A DNA stretch of 64,000 nt from Phytophthora sp. 'mugwort'. Taxonomy: Eukaryota > Oomycota > Peronosporomycetes > Peronosporales > Peronosporaceae. The translations under genes were made by a program, and so were the position numbers. This document shows positions 33,571 through 44,998 of the stretch, piece by piece (position 1 is the first letter of the stretch; each line of letters opens with the position of its first letter). The stretch covers positions 3,286,001 to 3,350,000 of the forward strand of contig JAUCEF010000009.1 in assembly GCA_033558025.1 (NCBI GenBank), given 5' to 3'. The notes below the pieces were generated by a model. The model made no database searches, had not been told where the DNA came from, and saw only the letters and a program-made list of their open reading frames with translations.

Positions 33571-33943
33571 GCGAAGCACGGGCTTCAATGCAATCACATG
33601 TACTGTGTTGCCCTGCGGCGTGTTTTTGAATAAAACCTTCACGTGTCTTTTTTGACATCACCTGCCACACAAGCAAATCTCTCACTCGCGAGCTGTCTCC
33701 GACCGTCAAGAGACGCATTTCATCTGAGTCGTCAGAAAGCCGTTCATCACCTCGCTTTACAAGATATACCCAAATTGAAGCTGCGCGTACGTCTCCAAAG
33801 CAGTCTGGTCTCTCTCGTGAAGCAAGTCCTTCAGGTCAGTCACAGTGTCAACTGAAGTCATGCGCAGGAAGTGGAAGATGACCCCGAGGAGGTGAGTACA
33901 CCTCCTCGAAATGAGACTTGGTCCGGGCGCCACGTAGAAGCAA

Positions 33944-34591
33944 ATGGATACCCGCAGTGATATCCTACTGCCGGAGGCGCGTACGCCTGAGCCCCGTACC
34001 ATGCGAATACGGTGGCGTCGCCACTGGGGGCTGCTGATAAGCGTTACGGCTCTCATCAGCTTTATTACTGGTAACGACGACCTCGTCAGCGTCGAGCCGA
34101 CCCAACAGACGCAATACGTCATCAGTCCGAGCGCGGTGGTCGACTCGATCGTGTATCGCACGATGCTGCGAGTCGACTTGACTCCACAAGAGGTCGAGGC
34201 GACCCTGCGGCCCCGCTGTAGAGGCCGCTTGATCGCCATGGTCAACGCACAGTGCCATTTCCAGAACGAATACGCAGGTCCCGCTGCACTAGGGCAAGAG
34301 CCGAGTCAATGGACGGAGAAGATCCTGAAGCTGCCGCCGATGCGAGTGGCTCTAGGGGTAGTCGTCAAATCTTGCTTGACCGAGACGGAACGCCCCCCCC
34401 CCTACTACCATATCGAGTGTGTGGTTCGCGAGAGGCGGCACCACGGAACCGCTAGCTTCTTACGAAGCGGAGAGGTTATCCGCCTTCACATAACTCGTGG
34501 GAGCCGATCGAACGGCTCAAGGCTGGCTGCCCGAAGACGGCTGACGTCTGGGAGGCGAAGCGCCAGGGGCGTAAGTCACCCGCTGATTTAG
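33944..34591 (+). other. Uncertain ORF in transposon-rich DNA
   Basis: 215 codons from an ATG, with one hydrophobic stretch near residues 28-45 and an Arg-rich end. The overlapping minus strand is also open for 160 codons, and a run of ten C lies at about 34388. No domain is recognised. Chance openness in repeat DNA is the more likely explanation. Confidence 0.2.
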
Positions 34592-36016
34592 TGGCCGAGA
34601 CTGACGAAAGACTGACGACGGATGCCGTACCCGCGCTCGAGTGAGTCCACTGCTCCAAGCGTTGGAGCTCGCTCTTAAGCTGTCGCTTGCCGACAAGGTG
34701 AGATAACTGAACTAGAATGTCCCGCTGGTCCGATATGTTGGACAGCTGGCATTCGTCCTTGAGTTCCTGGACGGAGTGCCTGCGGAGAGACACCCAGCGC
34801 CAGAATAGGTCTTCCTCGCAGATTCAATCAGGCTGAACATAAGAGAAACCCACACATGGTGTAATCCATATTTTTCTCCGCCTTCTTAAAAGGCTGGTGA
34901 ACTCCTTTAGCGGAATACGGTGGGGTGCGAGAAGTATACACCCCGCGCCGTAAAGGTAATCCTGAAAGAGGGAGTCCTGCTCCACTAGGACGCATTCGTT
35001 TGTGCCGAGGAGGTAAAGCTTCCAATGAGCTTCCCCGGAGAAGCAAGTTGCTCCAAGTACCCCCCCCCCCTGCTGACATCAGGCGGGAAGCACTTTGCGT
35101 CGTGTTCAGACGCACGAGCAGGGTAGCGCACGATTCCGCTTGCTGCTCGTCGAGATCATTGACGATTTCTGGGAAGTCCGTGTCAGACGCGGCCTCTTCT
35201 CTTCAGGACTGAAGAGTGGCGAGTCCGTGGACCCACCCTTCTGGTACAGCGTCTGACTGCTGGCCTCGAACTCGTCAGAGTCCATCACAGGAGACCCAGA
35301 AGCGGCACGCTTCAATGCATTAGCGTTCTTGGCTTCAGAGGCCTCGTTCGCGCTTTGCCCTCTTCGAGTGCGAAGTGACGAGTCGATGAAGCCGGCTTGA
35401 CATCTCTACCGATAGAGTATGCCCGTCTGAACAGGCTGGTTAGGTGCAGAGCCTTCGTCTTTATTGGAGCGCGAGGCGAGACCACCCCCCGGGCGACGCA
35501 TCCGTCGCTGCCGTGGACTTGTTGCCCTTTGCGTCCTCACTGTCCTAACCCGAGTAGACAAAACGAACGGAGTTTATCGGAGCTAGGCAAGCGCTTGGAC
35601 CTGCGGATGAATCGCGGATTCGGGCGAGTGTTCAGAGACACGGATGCCAAATGACGCCAACAAGGGTTCGAGTTCTTCGTCGGGTCATCTGCGTCAGGTG
35701 CGGTAAGCGCCTCAGTTGCATCCGCAACGGTATCGTCCAATATATTAGCTTTGTCACGAGGCTTAGTTGATTTAGTCTTCGGATTTGCAGTCTTAGACTT
35801 GGACGTAGTGGTCGTCGAGGCACCACTTGAGCTTCTTGCGTCAACGTGGAGACCTGAGGGGCTGGCGGGCAACCGGCCAAATGCTCTGTAAGAGCAAGAG
35901 TCGCAGCACAAGAGCAAGAGCCCCAACACAAGTGCTCTGCAGCTTGTCAATGGTTTTGACTGTGCGATTGAAAGTATGAGACCCACCTTTCCTCGCATAT
36001 GATTGTCGATAACCAC
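34476..36016 (-). mobile_element. Possible decayed retroelement gag region (minus strand)
   Basis: Several broken minus-strand frames are rich in K, S, T, D and P. One (34793-34476) contains a helical V-Q-E-L-K-D-E-C stretch of the kind found in oomycete Ty3/Gypsy gag proteins; another (36016-35537) has a T-S-K-S-K-T-A-N-P-K-T-K-S-T-K-P run. Stops and frame changes are frequent. No reverse transcriptase is visible, so the class is a guess. Confidence 0.3.
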
Positions 36017-36032
36017 GTCTAAGTGGGAAGGA

Positions 36033-36350
36033 TGTTACGGGGCTACATGAAGAGGAACGTGTCACTCTTCAGATATGTAATTTGGTGTACACAACACCAC
36101 TGATATCCCGAGCAACATTACGGGTACCCTGTACCAGTTTCTCTTAGCGCCACCCAATTGGCAGATCTCTAGAATCATTATAGGTAACATATATTTTGTA
36201 TTATAAGCAAAGCTAATCAGTTATAAAAATATTCAGTCTTAAATCTACCTTACTTCGGTAACTAGTCGTGAACTACCGTTCACTGAGAGTTTGTATAGTC
36301 TCCTCTGCAGACTTCCTCTCGTAAGGTGCTGTGTGGCCCCGTCGCAGTCA
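36033..36350 (+). mobile_element. LTR, family A copy 1 (about 318 bp)
   Basis: It starts TGTTACGGGGCTACATGAAG, ends ..GCAGTCA, and contains a TATA-like ATAAAAATATTCAGTCTTAA before a shared ACCGTTCACTGAGAG block. It aligns along most of its length with 54134-54502. A purine tract, AAGTGGGAAGGA, ends right at its 5' border, as for a 3' LTR; yet gag-like degenerate sequence also follows it, so it could belong to tandem elements. Confidence 0.65.
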
Positions 36351-38460
36351 CCCACTGCTTGTTCAGATTATCCTATTATTACCCGACACACCTCCTGTAG
36401 CCGATATAAAAAATGAATTGCGAGAAGGATCGGTGGCCGCCCGGAGGACAAATAGACCAACAGCAGCGACACCACTAGCGCGATCGACGAAGCGTTTACG
36501 GCAGTAAACAACTAGAGGCTGAGAAGACAGCCAATGCGCAAGGGCAAATAAAAGTGGTCACTGAGCTACCCGACGATGATGCATATATGCAGATACCAGA
36601 AAGCAGGTCCAACGACCTGTAAGAGAAAGAAAAGCAGAATTACGACTGACCGCCTCCACAGCCTGCCAAGGGAAGCTGGTACCGGTCGCAACACACCGAC
36701 ATACACCGTGGCCAGCCGAACAAGACCAATATGCTAATAGTCGTTCCCCGGGGGCGCCTGCGACCAGCAGCTCCATGATGATAGTCCCGTACGGGCGATT
36801 GTGAAAGTATCAGCACTCATTGAGTCTATCGTCAGTAGGCCCAAATAAAACTGATCCTGATGACCTGTGCCAGTCGACCAAGCGACCCAACCGGGTGTAC
36901 AATAACATAACTGTGCTGAAGAGGACGAAGAACCAGTCATGTACGTCTCTGCCGCACGTGGTCGGAGGGGAACTAACAGCCTGGTTTTAACACGACCCGG
37001 GACCACGAAGCTGTTGCCGGGATGGGGTGAAGACGACGGAAGCCGTACCCGCACTGAAGTTGAGGAGCAACGTGTGGTCATAGACTGACAGGAACGATGC
37101 CGAACGACTCTGGATTATCCAAGCTGATTACCCTCGACTATGGGAGCAAGGGCGAGTGCAGACAGAGATCAACGGCCGTGATAGTGACCACTGTGCGGGA
37201 AACGACGATAGACAAGCAGGCTGGCAGCCCGAGCAATTAATAGTAACCCGAAACGACGCGGTGAGGTTGGCAGGCAGGACAATACGCATGTCCTAGCCGC
37301 TGCCGGCACTAGTTCCCACTACATAGGGGGCTGCTCGAATCGCAGAGGATCCGAAGCTAAGGGAAGAGAATAAGAATGATAACATTCTGATGGTGCGCCA
37401 TGAACAGCAACGCGCAACAGCTAGGACCCAGCAGCGGAGGGCAGAGAAGCGAACGGACAGGGTGCGAATGAAAACATGCGAGCGCATAAGATGCGATGGA
37501 CGGCAGTGGACATAGATAACAGACAGGTTCACGGGCCGATGCGAAGCAGGCCAACCCGCTGGCGATCTACTAAGCCAGTTAGCTAGAAAGATCGCGCGCC
37601 TGAATAGTTGAGGCAGGGCGGATGGCAACGACCAAGATAACCTGGGTATGGTAAACGAAAGGGTAGACGCGATCATTACAAAGACGGCCACGCGCGATCT
37701 TGAACAGTCGCTCGGTAACGATCATGAAGGGGGGGGACAGGCGAGAATGCATGTGTACATGGAAGATGCAGTTAGTCTTTTTAGTGAAACAAGCAGACTA
37801 GGAAGATAAGTTGGCCGACGGGTTGGTGGCGAGCAGCTTGAGCAAATACAGCAGCAATTGACAGTCAAGCAGCGATATCTACGGAGGGAAGGCCGCAGGA
37901 TTGCTGCGTAGCAGTTGTGAGTGTGGGGGAGACGGGTACTTGAAGCCCCGTGTAATCGTAATCATATCCAGCCGAATCAATCGTGGGGCGCCAGGAGACA
38001 CCAAGACGTAAATTAGCATCAGTGACATAGCCCACGATTCAGTATCCATGCGACCAGAGACCTCATGCGCGCTATGCCACAGCCAAGTTGCGCGAGGACG
38101 CAATCGCCAGAAGTCATACAAGTAAACTACCAAATTCCTCGATAAGCTGCCCCCCGTAGTAGTTCGCTAAAGGGGGGGGGGGGGGCAGCTCGCCGATAAC
38201 AGCTTGACCAATCGCTGGTGGAAATGTGGTAGGGGACCAGCTCACCGATGAAGTCCCTTCAATGTCGGCCCATCACTTTATCTTGAAAACTCGAACGGAG
38301 GGCCAGCTTATCGATGAAATTTGGCGGGCCCAGCTTATCGAAAAAAACTCGGTATACTAGGGCAAGTGGCAGCTGTAGCCATCGGACACGTCTCTCGATC
38401 AGGACAGGACCGGCACGCTGACGAACGTTATGAACAGTTGAGGAATGGCAGCCCACTATG
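36351..38460 (+). mobile_element. Degenerate LTR-retroelement internal region
   Basis: A plus-strand ATG at 36411 opens a short frame that reads through a stop into an acidic segment (V-V-T-E-L-P-D-D-D-A-Y), as in a gag start. After that the strand is purine-rich and coding-like but full of stops. No intact protease, RT or integrase is seen. A run of 14 G lies near 38172-38186. Confidence 0.35.
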
Positions 38461-39153
38461 CGTTGGTGAACACGATTATATTAGTACCGTACCGTAGAGC
38501 GCCGGTGGGGTGAGTATATTAAAATACGAAGAGGTTGATGCTGCATCCAACCCGCCGCGTCACATATTCTAGTTTAAACATACTTTATGTATACTGTAGT
38601 ATATCGTCCATCTTCCTTTACCCTACCCTCCCGGGGACCTGTGTCATCATGGTCTCGGGCTTGCTTCGCAAAGAGCAGTCGTTGCGCTCCTGCGAGAAAC
38701 GCTGAAAAGCTCGGTGGTGGGCCCGCGTCTGCGAATACCTCGCGGCCCTGCCTCTCGTGCACCCCGCACGCTTTGGTTTGGCTACGCGCGCTCGTAGCTG
38801 CTCTCCTCCTTTGGTCGTTTTATGATACTTCGCCCCCCCCCCTCCTTCTGCGTTGGGCGTGATAACCATTTTCCTATACTTGCTGACTTTCTTGCCATAC
38901 AGTGGTCACTCATGTACAGGTACACGGGGTACCACCACGAAAATCCATGTACAGTTGTACCGTAGCACCTTCACAATATACGATATTTTGCAAGTGGTCG
39001 TATTATTATTAGGCATACATGCCATCGTCGGACAACCTCGCCAACTTTCCTGTCTAAAAACTTCGCCGTTTGCCTGAAACAGCTCAACATGAGAGAGAGA
39101 TTCAGAGCGTTTATTTAATTATTTTAGCTGCAAATTTTCTAATATGTGTGAAG
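38461..39153. other. Repeat-rich spacer
   Basis: No coding signal. It contains a run of ten C near 38827 and AT-rich stretches; nothing else is recognised. Confidence 0.4.
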
Positions 39154-39199
39154 CTACGTGAGCAGTGCCGTGCGGTTCGGTGACTGTTCTTGGCCGATC

Positions 39200-40900
39200 T
39201 GCTGAGGATCAGGCGACCCTCTCGGTCGATTTTTGATGATGTACAGACACGCCGAAAGCTGAGCCCACCAACCGCCGTACCAACCTTGCGAAGCTTTTGG
39301 GGGCTATCGTGTCGAGTTGACTAACGCAGCGTTCTACAATTACTCGCCTCTGCCTATTTCTCCGTTGCTGCTGTCGAAAGACCACATTGAGTGCGTTGCG
39401 TCCACAGCCTAGTGAGGGCGATCGAGCATAGCATCGTCCAAATAAGGTCCCGTTCCCATTCCTTCGCAAAGCCGTCCTGATTGTCTGGGTATTTGTGATG
39501 AGTCATAAAGTCACGTACGAGGTGCCTTTTGGTGTTTTCCGCGTTGCGCAGCTCAACTTCCACTGGTCAACATTGTTGGGATGCCATTGCTTGCCCAATA
39601 ACTGATCATATTTGCTCATACGGCTTGCGCCACCTGGCACCCCCAGAATATATGCTCGAAAAACATCTCCACTATCCCCCGACACGTGCCACGCTCGCTT
39701 TGTCCGACCGTCTGCCTTAATTGTGTAGATTCAGTTGGTGCGTCGCTACTCTGTAGACAGTCTAGACCGTGTAGTCTATGATCCCCTGATGATGAGACCA
39801 CAGTCAGTTCGGTGTTTGATCGAGCTGCGCGTTTTGCCAGTCGTTCATCGTGACTTTCGTGGTCAGCCTGGATATGTATGACCTCTTGAAGTGGGTAGGC
39901 AAAATCCTTTTTGCACTTAGGCCCATTTGTTGAGGGCTGCGACGATCCTGTGTTTTGGCTCCGTTCTCTTTACATTCCATAGGAAGCTGTGCAGTGCTGC
40001 ATGTGCTTCGAAACTCAAACCCAGACGTTACATCCTCCTTTCACGCGCCCTTGTGATCTCTTCTGTCACGTCTTGAACTTGGGGTTGAGAGCCTAGCACT
40101 TTCAATGAATTCGGTCCGCTTCTTGTATGAGTCGGATTGGCTCCGCGTCAGGTCCACCGATTCGCGCCTTCCTCGGGATCAGCCCCGGCTCTTTTCAGCT
40201 CCCAATCGTATTTGTGTGTGAACAGCAGCGGCTAAAGTAATCCCAATGTTGTCCCCAACGAGATCTCTGGTGATGCGAGTAGCAAACTTGTCACCCAAAC
40301 TGTAACTTTGACTGCGAGTGTCGATGATCGTCTGGTCCCTGGTCTGGCCGGCGGAATACATATTCTGATGTCTGTTCGCTATAACGTTATTCATAATTCC
40401 CCTAAGGTTTCGTCGGTGTGGCGGTCATACGCTCCTGCTTTAGTGGCTGGAGATCCAGCCCTAATATCCACGGGTTGTTCGTCCACTGAAAGTTCCCCAA
40501 ACCCGCTTTAGTTCCGGTGCCAAGAAGCCTCGCTCATCCACGCGTGGGGGAATCGGTTAGGGATAATGCACGATCCAGCATTTGCCTCCCCACCAGCTGT
40601 GCACTCCCTTGAGCATTTCCGTTGGATGCGTTTTAATCCTCTGCTGTATCATTCTGGCTTGCCGCTGCTCCGGTTCTAGGAGCTCGCCTAACGTGCTTGT
40701 TAACTCCCGTCCTGGCGTTTGCCGTGAGCGTGACTCCCTTCGCTTTGGAGCATGTCGAGGCGATACTCTACTTCCTACACGCTCCCACCTCCCCGAAATG
40801 CCCACGCGCTCCATGCTGTTGTGTATTAGCCGACTGGATCGTGAGCCCCTGGAAACAGCTCGATATGGCACGCAAGTGAATGACTTTCGGTGCAACACAC
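39200..40900 (-). pseudogene. LINE (non-LTR retrotransposon) 3' remnant
   Basis: On the minus strand, frames at 39801-39616, 39685-39503 and 39563-39354 read as successive pieces of one protein with frameshifts. The first contains F-E-H-I-F-W-G-C, the zf-RVT-like motif at the end of L1/Tad-type ORF2, and the third has a R-L-W-T-Q-R-T-Q segment typical of the extreme C-terminus. Upstream minus frames (40898-40557) may be an older part of the same ORF. No complete reverse transcriptase is present, so the copy is dead. Confidence 0.55.
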
Positions 40901-41342
40901 AAATATGGAACCGGTAATAAAACCGATATATTGCTTGACCGTTATAATCATAGAGATGGGCTGAATTTTGAAAGGAGAGCTACGATTGGTTGACCGTTAT
41001 ATGCAGGCGACCACTATACTATAAGCCAAGGAAGTCGGTAAATACATCTTTTACCAGGCAGACTGACCGTTTTCTCAAGCAAAACGATAATTCGAGATTT
41101 ATTGAAAAACCTGAAATAAGGTTTACAAGCCAAGTGGTTTGGCGCCACATTCTTCCCAGGCAAAGTGGTATAGTGGCGGGAAGCACCACCAGCCACTCAA
41201 CTCTGGCATATATCTCCCCCACCACAACTCTGGCATTCCCTCATTTGGCATTAGCTTCCGCCACGCACCACCACCCTCCACCACCCGAAGCTCGACGTAA
41301 CCAGAATGACCGCCACAGCTTGCGCCAATCTCGCTAATGCCA

Positions 41343-41875
41343 CCCATGAAACCAAGTAATACAAACAGACCAGACCGACGAAGCGCGTGCTGGACGCCTA
41401 CGTGGACGTGCAAGACTGGCTCGGTGTCGATGCCACCAATGCGGTCTCTGTCACTACATGTGCAGTACTATCCGTCGCATTGTTGCGAAGGGCAGTATTG
41501 AGCAGCAGCCGCGTGGTAGCGTGAGGAACTCCTGCGTTAATATTTATGACGGTCGAGGTCATGTTCATGCTCGAAGAGTAACTGGACGAGCAGGCGTATG
41601 TGACTGTTATGAAGGATATGGTGCTGAACAACCTCTTGGTGAATAACGCTGTAAACAAGGAGAAGAGGATGGAGTTCGCCAAGGCGCTGAACAAGCACGT
41701 GTCTGCCGGCGAAATAATCGTTTATCATGACGAAAAATTCCAACATCTACCTGCTCCGCAACCAAGGCTGGGCATGCGCTGGCTCGCGTGCGGTCGTCAC
41801 GGCCCCGCCATACAAGGACAAGAAACTCCACGTGCAGGGCGGTATGTTGCGGAACCAGTTTGCTTTGTAAAAACT
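41343..41875 (+). pseudogene. Tc1/mariner-type (DDE_3) transposase fragment
   Basis: Plus-strand sequence reads, across frame changes, N-K-E-K-R-M-E-F-A-K then I-I-V-Y-H-D-E, followed in a shifted frame by R-N-Q-G-W-A and P-Y-K-D-K-K-L-H-V-Q-G-G. This is the middle of an oomycete Tc1-like transposase around its second catalytic Asp (H-D-E). The flanks contain stops and neither helix-turn-helix nor last catalytic residue remains. Confidence 0.55.
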
Positions 41876-42208
41876 TATCAGAAAACCAGTTTGCCTTCAG
41901 ATTTAATTTTGTCGAGTTATTAAGTTGCTCGCGCACGCCCAAACTTTTCTGCTAAGTATGGTCAGTCAGCCCGGTAAAAGAGTAAATACCAAAACACCGT
42001 CCGGTTTGGATGTACACACCGCAAAAACAGCACCAGCACCTGTACAAAGTAGAGACGACGGAAGCGATCATGCCTGGGTTTGCAGGCCATGGCGAAGCAC
42101 GCGGATGAAAACTAGGATCGAACATTGTGCTCCAGGCGAGCGGAGAGTTCCGTGCGAGCCGTAGGCGGACCTAGGGTTCTAACACTCGCGAGCACAGCAA
42201 GCCTCCCG

Positions 42209-42222
42209 GGGGGGGGGGGGGG
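42209..42222. repeat. Poly-G run (14 G)
   Basis: An uninterrupted G run in transposon-derived DNA. Similar G or C runs of at least seven occur at about 18170, 34388, 35060, 38172, 38827, 42638, 42849, 45686 and 46872. Confidence 0.9.
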
Positions 42223-42499
42223 TAGGGTATGGGGTTAGTTTGCATTAAGGTGTTTTTCGCACTTCTGCGGTGCGGTCAGCACAGTTTCGGTGTTTTTGTA
42301 GTTTGGCGTGCGGCTGCCTCGGTAGTGCTGCTGGGCAAGCCCTATCGCGAACCGTTTGGACTTCGGTCTGAGCTAGTAGCTAAAGTACAATCTGCAAAAG
42401 CAATTTCTGTGGAGGCAGTCCACCAACACGGACGCAAGCAAACACAAGATCAACCCTGGACTGCTTTTCGTGCCAAAACAGGCCGGGGGTGTAGTCTTG

Positions 42500-43863
42500 G
42501 CATCAGTGTCAATAGTGTGTAAGTCCCAGCGTGTGAAGCACACAATACAATGGCTAATTCAAAAGCGGGATGGATACTATGACGCCTGGAGATCATGGGC
42601 ATTTAGAGAAGCGACGACGACGTGGAATGCGGGCGTCTCTCCCCCCCCCCGACAGGAAACAAGGCGAGGCGCGGGATGGGCGTGGAACGTACCAAGCAAC
42701 TCGCTGCAATTCTCGATAGGGTCTTGGTTACAACCGGGCACCGTAATCATGGAAAGCCAGAACCTATGTCATGACGATACCAACGAAAGAATCAACAGCT
42801 CACCAACAAACGAAGCTGCGAAGATGGGGAATAGCAGTACTTAGCGGACCCCCCCCGACGGGATTGGAGACGTGATGCAGACCGGAAACGAGGTACGGAT
42901 GCGGCACCCTACTGAACTAAACTACGACTACAAATGGGAAAGCCAGGGAGACGGAACAATTCACGGGATGATGCGCTCCACACAAGGAGTTCACAAGGAC
43001 GTGATTGTGCTCCAACAACAGCAGAATGGAATTCACTGGAAGGCAGCAACCACAACGGTCGAAGATAAGAGAATAGCGGCAGACATTCACAAGCTGCAGA
43101 GATATGAATACGAAGGCATCATCGCGTTTTACGCGCATCCGCGCCTACAGCAGTTTCCATGGGTAGTACCAGACGCCATAGCGAACAAGCATGTAGTTGC
43201 GGCAATATAGAGAAACAGCCCTTCAAGCGATACCGAGGTGAGAACAACAAGTTGTACGGAACGATACAACAGATGGCGGAGAAAGCGAGTGGAAGTGCGT
43301 GCCAAGCAGCAGCGCTTCAACAAACACCAAAACATTTGTGGGCACACCACAAGAACTCACTGAATACCAGGTTTGGGTGGCGTTCCGCGTTGCGGTGCGC
43401 CAACTGAATCTATTTCATGAAGGACGAATCTAGACAATAGAGCTGCCATGGCAAGAAGGAGACCATGGAGCACATATTCTGGAGTGCCCATGTGCACAAG
43501 CATGCTGGCAACAACTCATCTGCAATTGGACAGGGAAGAGCTGGCAACAGGGCAATCTTCAGAGGTTCATACGCAACTGCGCCAGCCGAAGCCAGCCGAA
43601 GTACGCCGAGCGTATCCAGAGCAATCAAGGATAGAATTCAAGCGGAACACCCAGATGACGAGGAACAGCACACGGTGGAGTGGAAGCGCATGTGGCACAT
43701 CCTGAGCAGCGGATGCATCACCAGCCTCTGGATACAGAGAAACAGAGTAGTGTTCAAGGAGGAGGAAGTGACAATAGAAGGCAGCGTGGATGAATACTGG
43801 ACGGCAGGGAGCGCCAGCTCAAGGAAATTGCGCAGCGAGAGCGGAGGCGACCGGAAACGATAA
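42500..43863 (+). pseudogene. LINE (non-LTR retrotransposon) ORF2 C-terminal remnant
   Basis: Plus-strand pieces in several frames form the end of an L1/Tad-type ORF2: a H-T-I-Q-W-L-I-Q-K-R-D-G-Y-Y segment near 42540, a middle piece at 42872-43210, then C-H-G-K-K-E-T-M-E-H-I-F-W (zf-RVT) near 43448 and S-L-W-I-Q-R-N-R-V-V-F near 43720. Stops and frameshifts separate them. It is the same family type as the minus-strand remnant at 39-41 kb, but on the other strand. Confidence 0.6.
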
Positions 43864-44004
43864 TCAGAGGAACACGACTGCTCCAATGCCAAAATGCATT
43901 GGAAAAGCAGCCACGAGAGCAGTCATCATCAGTGACAGGACCCGTACAATCACCGGAGCGCACAGCGGAACCGGCATTGCTAACCAGGCTTAGGACATAC
44001 CAGA

Positions 44005-44050
44005 CATCTACACCTTTGCCAGTCCAGAGCAATCCGGTGAAGTGGCAGAA
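44005..44050. repeat. Left arm of outer inverted repeat
   Basis: Contains CTACACCTTTGCC then AGTCCAGAGCAATCCGG. The reverse complement of 46803-46849 reads CTACACGTTTGCCGG, a 14-base spacer, then AGTCCAGAGCAATACGG. The arms flank the pogo-like element from outside and may belong to an older transposon into which it jumped. Confidence 0.55.
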
Positions 44051-44128
44051 AAAATGAACATTGAATTTTGTTACCTTTCCAACTTTTGTTTGCGAAACAG
44101 AAAAACACAGACCAACGCGGTCTTTGCG

Positions 44129-44427
44129 CAGACCAAAGCGGTGCGAGGGCCAAACAAACTCTGCCTTGCCAACCGCGACCCCGCCACCTTGCCATGGCAA
44201 GGTGCCTCACTGCGCTCGTCTCACTCCGTGTCACTCCTCCAGGCGCCACCACCCTTGCCGCCCTTCTGACACGACGATGCGAGCCCCTCCTCCACTTTTC
44301 TGTTGTCCACGCACACGTCCTTGAGGGTTGCGCTAGCGGAAACTGGATGATCTTCGCTGAGAGCATGAATACCGCACTTAATCGCGGTGCGTTAGGGTCG
44401 TTATTAGGCTTCCACCGCTTTGGTCTG
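44129..44427. mobile_element. Possible MITE with 15-bp terminal inverted repeats
   Basis: CAGACCAAAGCGGTG at 44129-44143 and its exact reverse complement at 44413-44427 bracket 299 bp with no ORF. Size and perfect arms fit a miniature inverted-repeat element. No clear target duplication is seen. Confidence 0.4.
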
Positions 44428-44844
44428 AGGTTTCACCGCATTGCTTTGTGATTTCGTAAGGTACCGGGCCAGTTTAGCGCAAATTCACTATTCACTGCGG
44501 AAGTCGAGCCATAGCTCACCGTAGGCTTTGGCAATTTCCGCGCGAAGGGTACCGATTGAAAGCTGACGTTTTTGACATTTTGCTCGTTTGCATAGATTCT
44601 GACAGGACATGGAAGACAGATTGGTGGCTCGCGGGACGGGCGTACAAAAGCCATCTCCTGACCAGTTTACTGCAGCCAAACATGTAGGAATTTGTAGCGG
44701 CGCCCATCCCCCTTTGTCACTTCGAGTGGCGTGCATGTCCAGCGGGTCAAATGTGGTACAATGGTTGCTATCATCTTCTACAGTGTATTATATTTTTAAA
44801 TAATTATGTCGACCTGATTATGCAATTGCGACAGGGCTTTAACT

Positions 44845-44905
44845 GGTGTAATGGAGTAGAGGTGGCCCAGTTACTCTGTACACCGGGAGTTCAAATCCCA
44901 TCACC
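44845..44905 (+). ncRNA. tRNA-like / SINE-like sequence
   Basis: A B-box-like GAGTTCAAATCCC (44887-44899) sits 35-40 bases after an A-box-like TGGAGTAGAGG, and GGTG at the start can pair with CACC at the end. The whole is too short and too imperfect for a working tRNA; a tRNA-derived SINE fragment inside the pogo-like element is the better reading. Confidence 0.25.
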
Positions 44906-44998
44906 GCCGCAATGCGGACTGAGTGCTGACATTTTAAGATTTAGGGACCACAGTCGTCACGTTATACGAGCAGTGGTTTTGCAAAATATTCCTCATTA

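Noticed and set aside
37293..37691. 132-codon minus ORF in the degenerate LTR element
   Set aside because: Leu/Ser-rich shadow of a purine-rich plus strand.
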